Made by a program: the position numbers and the translations under genes
Shown here: positions 34,053 through 41,079 of the stretch, in pieces
How positions within the stretch are numbered: the stretch's first letter is position 1
Layout: each line of letters opens with the position of its first letter
Notes under the pieces: generated by a model
What the model was told of the DNA's origin: nothing
What the model saw: only the letters and a program-made list of their open reading frames with translations
Database searches by the model: none
Source: an uncultured Acetatifactor sp.
GTDB lineage: Bacteria; Bacillota; Clostridia; Lachnospirales; Lachnospiraceae
DNA: 42,769 nucleotides
Reading direction: 5' to 3'
Assembly: GCA_934394515.1 (NCBI GenBank)
Contig: CAKRRU010000004.1
Location: forward strand, 1-42,769

Positions 34053-35156
34053 TTACTGTCTGTAAGCATTGCACAGATCGATCACCCGTGCGATTTCCTC
34101 TTCCCGCATTTCCGGGAACAACGGCAGTGTCACGCAATGTGATGCCAGGTATTCCGCATTGGGACAATCTCCGGGATGATATCCCAGATCCGCATATGCC
34201 TTCTGTAAATGGCAGGGCACCGGGTAATGCATATTGCACTCCACATCATGATCTGCCATGTATTTTATGAAATCCTCATGATCCGGTACCGTAATGACAA
34301 ACAGGTGAAATACCGGGGTGGTATTCTCCGGATGCTTCTGCATGGTGATCAGGGGATTCGTGATCTCGGCAAGATATCTGTGACCGATCTCCTGACGTCT
34401 CTTCGTCCACTCCGGCAGATATTTCAGGCTGACACTCAGCACCGCACCCTGCAGACCTTCCAGACGATAGTTATATCCGATCTCATCATGATAATAACGC
34501 ACATCGCATCCCTGGTTCTTCAACCGGTCAATGTGCTTATAATATTCCTCTTTCTCACAGGTAACGCTTCCTCCCTCACCGAACGCATACAGGTTCTTGC
34601 CGGGATAGAAGCTGAAGCAGGCAAGATCCCCAAGGGTTCCGACATTTCTGCCTTCAAACCGGGCACCATGTGCCTGTGCGCAATCCTCCACCACGAACAG
34701 TCCGTGACGGTCCGCGATCTTGCGGACTCCCGCATAGTCAAAAGGCTGCCCATAAAGGTGTACCCCGATGATTCCCCTAGTCTTGTCCGTGATCTTCGCT
34801 TCCAGGACAGAAGGATCGATCTCCCAGGTATCCGGTGTACAGTCTGCGAATACCGGAACAGCCCCCGTATAGCTTACCCCCCATGCGGTTGCAATATAAG
34901 TATTGGCCGGTACAATGACTTCATCTCCCGGTCCCACTCCCAGTGCCAGCATTGCCAGATGCAATGCAGAAGTACCGTTATTTACTCCACTGGCAAATTT
35001 ACTGCCCACGTAAGCCGCAAATTCCTTATCAAAGGTATCTGCATATTTTCCGCCGGAGAAAGCAGTCTCCCGGCATACCTTTTCTATTGCCTCTCTATAG
35101 GCATCCTCATGAGCTGCCACATCTCTCGTCAGATCAATTCTCTTAATATGTGCCAT
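34053..35156 (-). CDS. DegT-family sugar aminotransferase, FdtB/QdtB-like
   Basis: PLP-dependent aminotransferase of 367 aa. Landmarks: NNGTSALHLAMLALGVGPGD near 59-78, VVEDCAQAHGA near 155-165 with the ring-binding Asp, and SFYPGKNLYAFGEGG with the Schiff-base Lys near 187. SFYPGKN and the SGGKYADTF start fit enzymes that aminate the 3-position of dTDP-3-keto-6-deoxyhexoses (giving Fuc3N or Qui3N). The ketoisomerase that makes their substrate (FdtA/QdtA) is not in the window, so the exact product is uncertain. AAGGA about 7 nt before the ATG. A GNAT gene follows. Confidence 0.82.
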   Translation of the reverse strand: MAHIKRIDLTRDVAAHEDAYREAIEKVCRETAFSGGKYADTFDKEFAAYVGSKFASGVNNGTSALHLAMLALGVGPGDEVIVPANTYIATAWGVSYTGAVPVFADCTPDTWEIDPSVLEAKITDKTRGIIGVHLYGQPFDYAGVRKIADRHGLFVVEDCAQAHGARFEGRNVGTLGDLACFSFYPGKNLYAFGEGGSVTCEKEEYYKHIDRLKNQGCDVRYYHDEIGYNYRLEGLQGAVLSVSLKYLPEWTKRRQEIGHRYLAEITNPLITMQKHPENTTPVFHLFVITVPDHEDFIKYMADHDVECNMHYPVPCHLQKAYADLGYHPGDCPNAEYLASHCVTLPLFPEMREEEIARVIDLCNAYRQ

Positions 35157-35203
35157 TGTATCGTCCTTCTTTCTTCTTATCTCATTTGGCCTGCTCTGTT
35201 ATG

Positions 35204-35929
35204 TTATATATGTTTTTTAATATAGAACTCATTGAACAGTCTCGCAATCTGTACGAGGTAATTGCAGATCGTCTTGAATACCTTAACGGTAGTATTGTAA
35301 TCTTCCTGCCACTCCACCGGATAATCCAGTATCTTCACGCCTCTCTTTTCCGCGCGCAGCAGAAATTCGATCATGTAAAACCAGCCATTGTCCCGGCTGC
35401 AGCCCTCGATGAGGGAAAGTGCCGTCTGCCTGCGTACAAAGGTAAATCCGCAGATGGCGTCGGTGGATTTCATCCGCAGGAATAATTTAAGCAATATCAA
35501 TAACCCTTGCGAAGTGATCTTACGATACCATTTTCTTCCCTTTGTATCGGACTCTCTGGCGAAACGGCTGCCGTTGATATATGCGATTTCCGGCTGTGTC
35601 TCAAAGAGATGGATAGCCTCTCCCAAATGCTTGATATTGGTGGACAGGTCGATATCCATATAGCCTACCACATCGCCACGGCTGATCTCCACACCTCTGC
35701 GGAATGCTGCGCCCACACCACGGATGTTGATTCTTTCGTATCTTACCTTGTCATATTTTTTACAGAGCATTTCTGCGATCTGCGGTGTCTCATCCTCAGA
35801 ACCGTTATCCACTATGATGATCTCATAGTCCGCAAAATCAATTTTCTGTAGATATTCCACCGTTCTGGTCACACCGCTTTCCAGACGCAGCCGCTCGTTT
35901 AATACCGGAAATATAATTGTAAACATCAT
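35204..35929 (-). CDS. DPM1-like GT2 glycosyltransferase without membrane spans
   Basis: A 241-aa GT2 enzyme: MMFTIIFPVLNERLRLESG, IIIVDNGSEDETPQIAEML near 37-55, RGVGAAFRRGVEISRGD near 70-86, and metal-binding MDIDLST near 91-97. The C-terminus (IARLFNEFYIKKHI) is amphipathic and lacks the membrane hairpin of GtrB-type enzymes. It resembles dolichol-phosphate mannose synthases of the short class. Its ATG overlaps the stop of the preceding GT2-like gene (ATGA), so these two GT2 proteins are probably made together and may work as a pair. Confidence 0.82.
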   Translation of the reverse strand: MMFTIIFPVLNERLRLESGVTRTVEYLQKIDFADYEIIIVDNGSEDETPQIAEMLCKKYDKVRYERINIRGVGAAFRRGVEISRGDVVGYMDIDLSTNIKHLGEAIHLFETQPEIAYINGSRFARESDTKGRKWYRKITSQGLLILLKLFLRMKSTDAICGFTFVRRQTALSLIEGCSRDNGWFYMIEFLLRAEKRGVKILDYPVEWQEDYNTTVKVFKTICNYLVQIARLFNEFYIKKHI

Positions 35930-36909
35930 TTTGTCAGTTTTTCCACTCCTTCTATTACATAACGCTGTCTCTTAAAGCTCATATTCAGAATGACGGACAG
36001 ATATTTGAAAATCAGTGTCAGCAGTACCGACATCATGAAAAATCCGAATGAGATCAATGTCATCAGGCTCATCCAGCCTTCCACCGGGCGCACTGTGCTG
36101 AAAACAGAATATACGATCCAGCCGAACATGACCACCATGACAAAGAACAGGATCCCACTGATCAGCAGAGAAAACTTTTCCAGTACATCCGTGAAAATAA
36201 TCAGAGTATCCAGCGCCAGGTTGCTGCGGGTATTCCTCTCTTCCCGGTTTCTTGCGCCCCTTCCCATTTCTTTATTATCATAGACAATGGTCTCCGCACG
36301 CAGTCCACAGTTCATGTACATAGCCTTACGATAGGGAATGTAGGCATTCATCTGGTTCACGCGGTTCACGGCCCGTCTTGAAATAATACGGAACCGTTCC
36401 TGACGCAGTTTATAAGTATTACGGCTTCCCAGATTATACACTGCGTAGAAGAGTCTGGACGTAAAAGCCACATCTTTCTTCGGAGCCGCTGCCACCACAT
36501 CGTTTCCTTCCAGCGCCTTATAGTATACTTCCATGATCAGGGAAGGATCAAAATCCAGCCGGCATTTGTCGAATTCAAAGAGAAAATCTCCCACCGCCAG
36601 ATCCCTGCCGGCATTCATGGCCATCTCCACACCCTGGTAAAAGCTTAAATTGATCAGACTTACCACATGATGCCCACTGCTCTCCTCCAGAAAACCGTGA
36701 ATTTCCTCAATGGTATTATCCGTACAGCAGTCATCGACGCAGACAACCTCATATTTTTCAAAGTGAGCTTCCATGGTTCCGCAGACCGCTTTCAGAAACT
36801 CCCGGATATTTTTCCCGTCATTATGCAAATACAACACACAGGAAACAAAATTTTTCTCTTTATTCTGCATTGCTTCTTTTTCCATAGCAATTTCCTTTTC
36901 TGTTTTCAT
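35926..36909 (-). CDS. atypical GT2-like membrane protein with an altered metal-binding site
   Basis: The 327-aa protein has the GT2 layout: CVLYLHNDGKNIREFL, VCVDDCCTDNTIEEI near 57-71, LINLSFYQGVEMAMNAGRDL near 85-104, then two membrane spans near 245-270 and 280-305. Where normal enzymes have a D-x-D such as DADLQHP, this one reads FEFDKCRLDFD (111-121). The usual acidic pair is displaced or lost, so it may be inactive or a partner of the GT2 translated after it with a 4-nt overlap. Upstream of the GT2 core is a charged N-terminal stretch. The gene follows the FAD oxidoreductase by 9 nt. Confidence 0.72.
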   Translation of the reverse strand: MKTEKEIAMEKEAMQNKEKNFVSCVLYLHNDGKNIREFLKAVCGTMEAHFEKYEVVCVDDCCTDNTIEEIHGFLEESSGHHVVSLINLSFYQGVEMAMNAGRDLAVGDFLFEFDKCRLDFDPSLIMEVYYKALEGNDVVAAAPKKDVAFTSRLFYAVYNLGSRNTYKLRQERFRIISRRAVNRVNQMNAYIPYRKAMYMNCGLRAETIVYDNKEMGRGARNREERNTRSNLALDTLIIFTDVLEKFSLLISGILFFVMVVMFGWIVYSVFSTVRPVEGWMSLMTLISFGFFMMSVLLTLIFKYLSVILNMSFKRQRYVIEGVEKLTK

Positions 36910-36918
36910 TTAAGATAA

Positions 36919-38055
36919 CTATTCCAAAAACGGATCCAGATCATATACCGTATTGATCTTCCCCGATAAAACGCTGATAAATGTAGGTTCTGAGGACAAT
37001 GTGCGGATCACCGTAGGCCTCGAATCATCGATCTCGGAAGCCTTCAATATCGGTTTCATGGAAAACAATGATTTTTCATAGCTGAATCCATATTCTTTCC
37101 GCATATACTTTTTAGCCAGAGTCGACATATATTCCCAGGCACTCTCCGGTTTTCCGGGGCAGTCATTACAGTTGCCTAACCATCCGCCCCGACAGATATT
37201 GTCATCCGCACTCATGCACGGAAACTGCGGTGTGGCATCATAGCTTGTCTTGTGCGGTGTAAAGGTAACCGAGGTCAGGGAATGATACCCCGTCTTGCCA
37301 AAGGGCATGATGGAGAAAAACGGTCCGTCCATCACGGTGAATCCGATCTCCCGAATCTTGTCACTTGCCTTGCAGAGAATGATCTCACACAGCTCATACT
37401 TTAAACCGAACTTTGTGGATTCCACTCCCTCTATCTTTTCCAGCACCTGGTTGACAGAGGCATACGTTGCATTCAGTACAAACGGTGCCCGATAGACTTC
37501 CTGCCTGCCTTCACAGATTGCCGTCACTTCATAGCAATCCGTCTGTTTTACGATTTTGGTGATTTCCCGTCCGAAATGCAGCTTTATTCCGGGATATTTT
37601 GCGATTTCCTCCATCAGATAATCCCGCAGAATATGCGCATCATAGGTATATTCTTCCGTCAGGAATGCGCCATCACACAATCCCGGCTGAAAATATTCTT
37701 CTACCGGAAGTGCCTTGCAGGGAATCCCCGCATCCTTACAGAATTTCTGAAATTCCGCTGCATTGGTCCAGGAAAAATGACTGGATGTCGCATATATCTG
37801 CTGAAATTTCGTGTGAATGCAGAAGGAATAATCCTCCACAAATCGCTTAAAATATCCTGCCGATTTCATGGCAGTGGACAAAGACCTGGGATAATGATAT
37901 CCCATATGCACTCTCGCCTGATTAATATAAGTAGCTCTGGTAAAGGGAGCCTGCTCGATCTCCAGCACCTCTACCTGTTGTCCGCGTTTGGCGCAGTACA
38001 GAGCTGCATACAATCCATACAATCCTGCGCCGATGATCAGTTTATCCATTTTCAT
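36919..38055 (-). CDS. FAD-dependent oxidoreductase (DAO-like fold), role unknown
   Basis: A 378-aa cytoplasmic protein. The N-terminal Rossmann motif KLIIGAGLYGLYAALYCAKR (GAGLYG at 9-14) ending in VEVLEIE binds FAD. NQARVHMGYHYPRS near 45-58 resembles the second block of D-amino-acid-oxidase-like enzymes. Four cysteines occur close together at 280, 288, 296 and 299, the last two as GNCNDCPG, a possible metal or iron-sulfur site that is not usual in this family. It starts 19 nt after the DUF6020 gene (ATG at 38055 or 38049) and heads a module with two GT2 proteins and an aminotransferase. I infer it oxidises a sugar or sugar-amine but cannot name the substrate. Confidence 0.72.
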   Translation of the reverse strand: MKMDKLIIGAGLYGLYAALYCAKRGQQVEVLEIEQAPFTRATYINQARVHMGYHYPRSLSTAMKSAGYFKRFVEDYSFCIHTKFQQIYATSSHFSWTNAAEFQKFCKDAGIPCKALPVEEYFQPGLCDGAFLTEEYTYDAHILRDYLMEEIAKYPGIKLHFGREITKIVKQTDCYEVTAICEGRQEVYRAPFVLNATYASVNQVLEKIEGVESTKFGLKYELCEIILCKASDKIREIGFTVMDGPFFSIMPFGKTGYHSLTSVTFTPHKTSYDATPQFPCMSADDNICRGGWLGNCNDCPGKPESAWEYMSTLAKKYMRKEYGFSYEKSLFSMKPILKASEIDDSRPTVIRTLSSEPTFISVLSGKINTVYDLDPFLE

Positions 38056-38073
38056 TGTTCCTATCTAATCTGT

Positions 38074-39837
38074 CTATTCCCGACTTGTCTTCTCTTCCGC
38101 CTTCCGGCATCTCACCGCCGTCAGGGCAAGCAGGTACGGTAATGCGAGCATCACCGGATACACATATCTCATCTGCACCGTAGGTCCTAACAGCATAGTC
38201 CCATAATAGCCGGCGACAATGGCAAGAGGCAGACACAGCCTTTTCCTGCCGGCGATCACAAGGATGGCCGCCAGCCCCAGATACAGCCACAGATAGCTTC
38301 CGGGCACAAAAAGATATTTCAATACCGGAATCTGCAGATAGCTGTTATTCTCTGCCCAGTTTTCCAGCTGTTCAAACAGCCGGGGCCATTTACTGTCTTT
38401 ATAGATGCCTCTTCCGTTCAGCGTATCCTCTTCCCATCTGGTCTGCACATAGCTCAGACCCGCTCTGCCTTCCACCTGATTTACTTCTGCGTGGGTGACA
38501 TCAAAAGGGGATAAGAATCCCGCATTGGTTGCCAGCGCCGCATTGATCATATCTCCGGGATACTCTGTCAGCAGATGCAGATACGTACGGATAAAGTCTC
38601 CGGATCTGTAACGTGCCACATAAGTATTGGTGTGCCGCTTTACCGGATCTGCGAAGCCGGGGGCATACTCCCTATAAGCCTCATCCAGAATAAAATCATT
38701 GATCAGCGCCTTGTCGGCATCGTCCATGGTCCCGTCATCCTCCGCCAGCACCCCGATGCCCCCATGGTAGACCATGCAGCGCGCCATCTGCTGAATCGGC
38801 ATGCTCAGCATCTCCCTGCGGTCTCCCTGCTCGGCATGCGTTGCGGAGAACACCGCAGACAGCACAAAAAGCCCCACGCAGAAAGCTGACAGACTTACCG
38901 CCAGTAATCTCCCCCAGAGCTTCCTTGCCTTTCTTCCAAAGCAGACTGTCAGAACCTGAAATACCAGCAGCACGAGCATCGCATACTTTCCGTTGTTGCG
39001 GAACAGGATCATCCCCACCGTGGCAATGCCAAACACAAGATCTCCCGCACCGGGGCGAAGGCTCCTGCGGTCTTCCAGCAAAAGTTCCGTGAAACTCACC
39101 AGCTGTAACAACAAAAAGGCACTGAATACCGTATCCTTTGTCATACTGACGCTCATATACCAGTGAAACGGGAAAAACATCCCCAAAAGCAGTATCACCA
39201 ACTGCCAGACTGTCCCGGCCTTTCTGCGATGCAATACCAGAAGTCCGTATGACATACTCCCTGCCAGCAGCAGCATCTGCACTGCTGTATACAATGCCAT
39301 TCCGGCATTCACGCTTCCGAAGATATGACTTCCCAGCCACAGCATCCCCTGCAAGAACAGGGTATGTACGATGGGATGGTGGTCAAAATAGTAATGATCC
39401 ATGATCTGCCCGGTCTGTACCGGTGCATCATAGGCACAGATTCCCGGATAATATGCCAGATATACCGGCAGCCATGCAAGCAGCAACAGCAGCAGACTGC
39501 CCCAGAATACCTGCTGGCCGGAAAGATTACGGATCCGGTCTGCCGCCTTTCCGAGACCTGCAAATTTTGCGTGGTCGTTGCATTTCTCTCTGTCGGAATT
39601 CCCTGTGCTGCCGCGGTGGTTCAGAATCCGATAAACCACCCATGCTGCGATTCCTCCCATCAGGCATCCCAGCAATATCGTCCACAGCAGTGTGCTTGCG
39701 ACATATCCGGCCGTCCACAGAATGTTTCCCGTTGCTGCCAGATCTTTTTCAGTTTTTGCAAAAAATACAAACAGACATCCCGGAATACATAACAGGATAC
39801 AGCCCTTGCGTCCGGGAAGAATTTTCGTTTCCTGCAT
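38074..39837 (-). CDS. DUF6020 family membrane protein
   Basis: A 587-aa polytopic protein with about twelve spans. After the third span come LAYYPGICAYDAPVQTGQI and YFDHHPIVHTLFLQGML, the two blocks I associate with DUF6020; the acidic residue followed by H-H-P is similar in position to the catalytic loops of GT-C enzymes. The last ~150 residues include outer loops and two more spans. The reaction is not established. The ATG at 39837 is chosen because AAAGGA lies about 8 nt upstream and it starts just after the previous stop; the longer frame from 39876 would overlap the upstream gene. Confidence 0.8.
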   Translation of the reverse strand: MQETKILPGRKGCILLCIPGCLFVFFAKTEKDLAATGNILWTAGYVASTLLWTILLGCLMGGIAAWVVYRILNHRGSTGNSDREKCNDHAKFAGLGKAADRIRNLSGQQVFWGSLLLLLLAWLPVYLAYYPGICAYDAPVQTGQIMDHYYFDHHPIVHTLFLQGMLWLGSHIFGSVNAGMALYTAVQMLLLAGSMSYGLLVLHRRKAGTVWQLVILLLGMFFPFHWYMSVSMTKDTVFSAFLLLQLVSFTELLLEDRRSLRPGAGDLVFGIATVGMILFRNNGKYAMLVLLVFQVLTVCFGRKARKLWGRLLAVSLSAFCVGLFVLSAVFSATHAEQGDRREMLSMPIQQMARCMVYHGGIGVLAEDDGTMDDADKALINDFILDEAYREYAPGFADPVKRHTNTYVARYRSGDFIRTYLHLLTEYPGDMINAALATNAGFLSPFDVTHAEVNQVEGRAGLSYVQTRWEEDTLNGRGIYKDSKWPRLFEQLENWAENNSYLQIPVLKYLFVPGSYLWLYLGLAAILVIAGRKRLCLPLAIVAGYYGTMLLGPTVQMRYVYPVMLALPYLLALTAVRCRKAEEKTSRE

Positions 39838-39838
39838 A

Positions 39839-40780
39839 TTACAATCCTTTACGTTCCTGATGTTCTCCATATACACGGTTCAGACGATATTCAAAGTCCT
39901 TCCTGTCCTTGGCTGCCATGACCTCCAGCATCATGCCGGAGAAAAACGACTGGATTCCTGCCAGCAAAATGAATCCACTGGCGATCAGTGTCGGGAACCG
40001 GGGCACCAGGCCGGTGCTCAGATATTCCACAAATACCGGAACAAACAGAATCACAGCAACCGCAATCAGCAATAATGCCAGCATACCGAAGAAGTGCATG
40101 GGTTTGTAGTTTTTATACAGCTGCATCATTTTGCGGATTACGCGGAATCCGTCACTGTAAGTGTTCAGTTTGGACTCACTGCCCTGAGGACGGTCACGGT
40201 ATTCCACGACCACATTTTCCACCTGCATATTGTAGTTGACCGCATGAATCGTCATCTCAGTCTCGATCTCAAAGCCCTTGGAAAATACCGGGAAGGTCTT
40301 CACAAATTCATAGCTGAACGCACGGTAACCTGTCATGATATCTTTAATATTGGCATGGAACAGACTGTTGATTCCCGCACGCATCAGACTGTTTCCGAAA
40401 TTATGGAACGGACGCTTGTTTTCTGTAAAATAGGTGGATGACAGCCTGTCACCGACCACCATATCCGCCTGATGATGCAGCACCTTGTCCACCATCTCTT
40501 CCGCACAGTCCAGCGGATAAGTATCATCTCCGTCGATCATAAGATAACATTCCGCATCGATCTCGCGGAACATACGACGGATCACATTTCCTTTTCCCTG
40601 TGCGTATTCGGGGCGGACTACCGCGCCTGCCGCCAGAGCCAGCTGCGCCGTACGGTCAGTGGAATTATTGTCATATACATAGATCACTGCTTCCGGCAGA
40701 TATTTTTTGACATCCGTTACTACCTTGGTAATTGTTTTCTCTTCATTATAACAGGGAATCAATACTGCAATCTTATCCAT
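39839..40780 (-). CDS. DPM1-like GT2 glycosyltransferase with C-terminal membrane hairpin
   Basis: A 313-aa GT2 enzyme from the preferred ATG at 40780, which has GAGGAAGAG just upstream; an in-frame ATG at 40819 with GGAG 7 nt upstream is a fair alternative. Motifs: KIAVLIPCYNEEKTITKV, YVYDNNSTDRTAQLA near 34-48, PEYAQGKGNVIRRMF, and metal-binding MIDGDDTYP near 81-89. YRDRPQGSESKLNTYSDG leads into two membrane spans (about 227-250 and 260-285). This fits polyprenyl-phosphate sugar synthases such as those making mannosyl- or glucosyl-phosphoryl-undecaprenol. It is the first gene of unit 1. Confidence 0.85.
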   Translation of the reverse strand: MDKIAVLIPCYNEEKTITKVVTDVKKYLPEAVIYVYDNNSTDRTAQLALAAGAVVRPEYAQGKGNVIRRMFREIDAECYLMIDGDDTYPLDCAEEMVDKVLHHQADMVVGDRLSSTYFTENKRPFHNFGNSLMRAGINSLFHANIKDIMTGYRAFSYEFVKTFPVFSKGFEIETEMTIHAVNYNMQVENVVVEYRDRPQGSESKLNTYSDGFRVIRKMMQLYKNYKPMHFFGMLALLLIAVAVILFVPVFVEYLSTGLVPRFPTLIASGFILLAGIQSFFSGMMLEVMAAKDRKDFEYRLNRVYGEHQERKGL

Positions 40781-40897
40781 TTCTCTTCCTCTTATTTTGT
40801 TAATCTCATGCATTGTCATGGCTATTCTCCATGATAAAATATGAAAATCCATATACAGCATCGCGATACCGGTGAATGCGTACACACAGATATTAAT

Positions 40898-40906
40898 ATT
40901 GTACCA
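40898..40906 (-). promoter_or_regulatory. extended -10 promoter for unit 1
   Basis: On the minus strand this reads TGGTACAAT, an extended -10 with the -10 box TACAAT (40898-40903). Transcription would start near 40891, giving a leader of about 110 nt. No convincing -35 box lies upstream. It faces the opposite way to the promoter at 40973. Confidence 0.5.
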
Positions 40907-40972
40907 CGCTTATTCCGTTACAGCCACTGTTTTTCGAAAAGAATTTCACCTGTTCGCAGAACGATAAAAACG

Positions 40973-40981
40973 TGTTATGAT
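40973..40981 (+). promoter_or_regulatory. extended -10 promoter for the rightward GT-C gene
   Basis: The stretch TGTTATGAT is an extended -10 with TATGAT at 40976-40981. A second TATGAT follows at 40985-40990. Transcription would start near 40988, about 90 nt before the ATG at 41080. The -35 region is weak. Confidence 0.45.
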
Positions 40982-41049
40982 AGTTATGATAGAAGTGATC
41001 GTTTGTTCTTACATCATAATGCAGTTATTTGTGCGAAAGGCATCACAAA

Positions 41050-41066
41050 GCAGGCCTTATGCCTGC
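41050..41066 (+). promoter_or_regulatory. hairpin directly before a ribosome binding site
   Basis: GCAGGC at 41050-41055 pairs perfectly with GCCTGC at 41061-41066 around a 5-nt loop. The ribosome binding site GGAACGGAG starts about 1-2 nt after the stem, and the ATG is at 41080. A stem this close could help or hinder ribosome loading. There is no T-run, so it is not a terminator. Confidence 0.4.
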
Positions 41067-41079
41067 GGAACGGAGTTTT

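Larger units (their letters stand above)
40781..41079. other. divergent control region between unit 1 and the rightward GT-C gene
   Basis: The ~299 bp hold two outward-facing promoter candidates (40898-40906 leftward, 40973-40981 rightward), a leader of about 110 nt for the leftward unit, and a hairpin upstream of the rightward gene. No gene, operator repeat or riboswitch that I can recognise is present. Confidence 0.5.

Noticed and set aside
34209..35225. Long open frame of 338 codons on the plus strand
   Set aside because: It lies opposite the aminotransferase gene, which has all family motifs. The plus-strand translation is rich in H, Q, R and I with no domain, as expected for a shadow frame.
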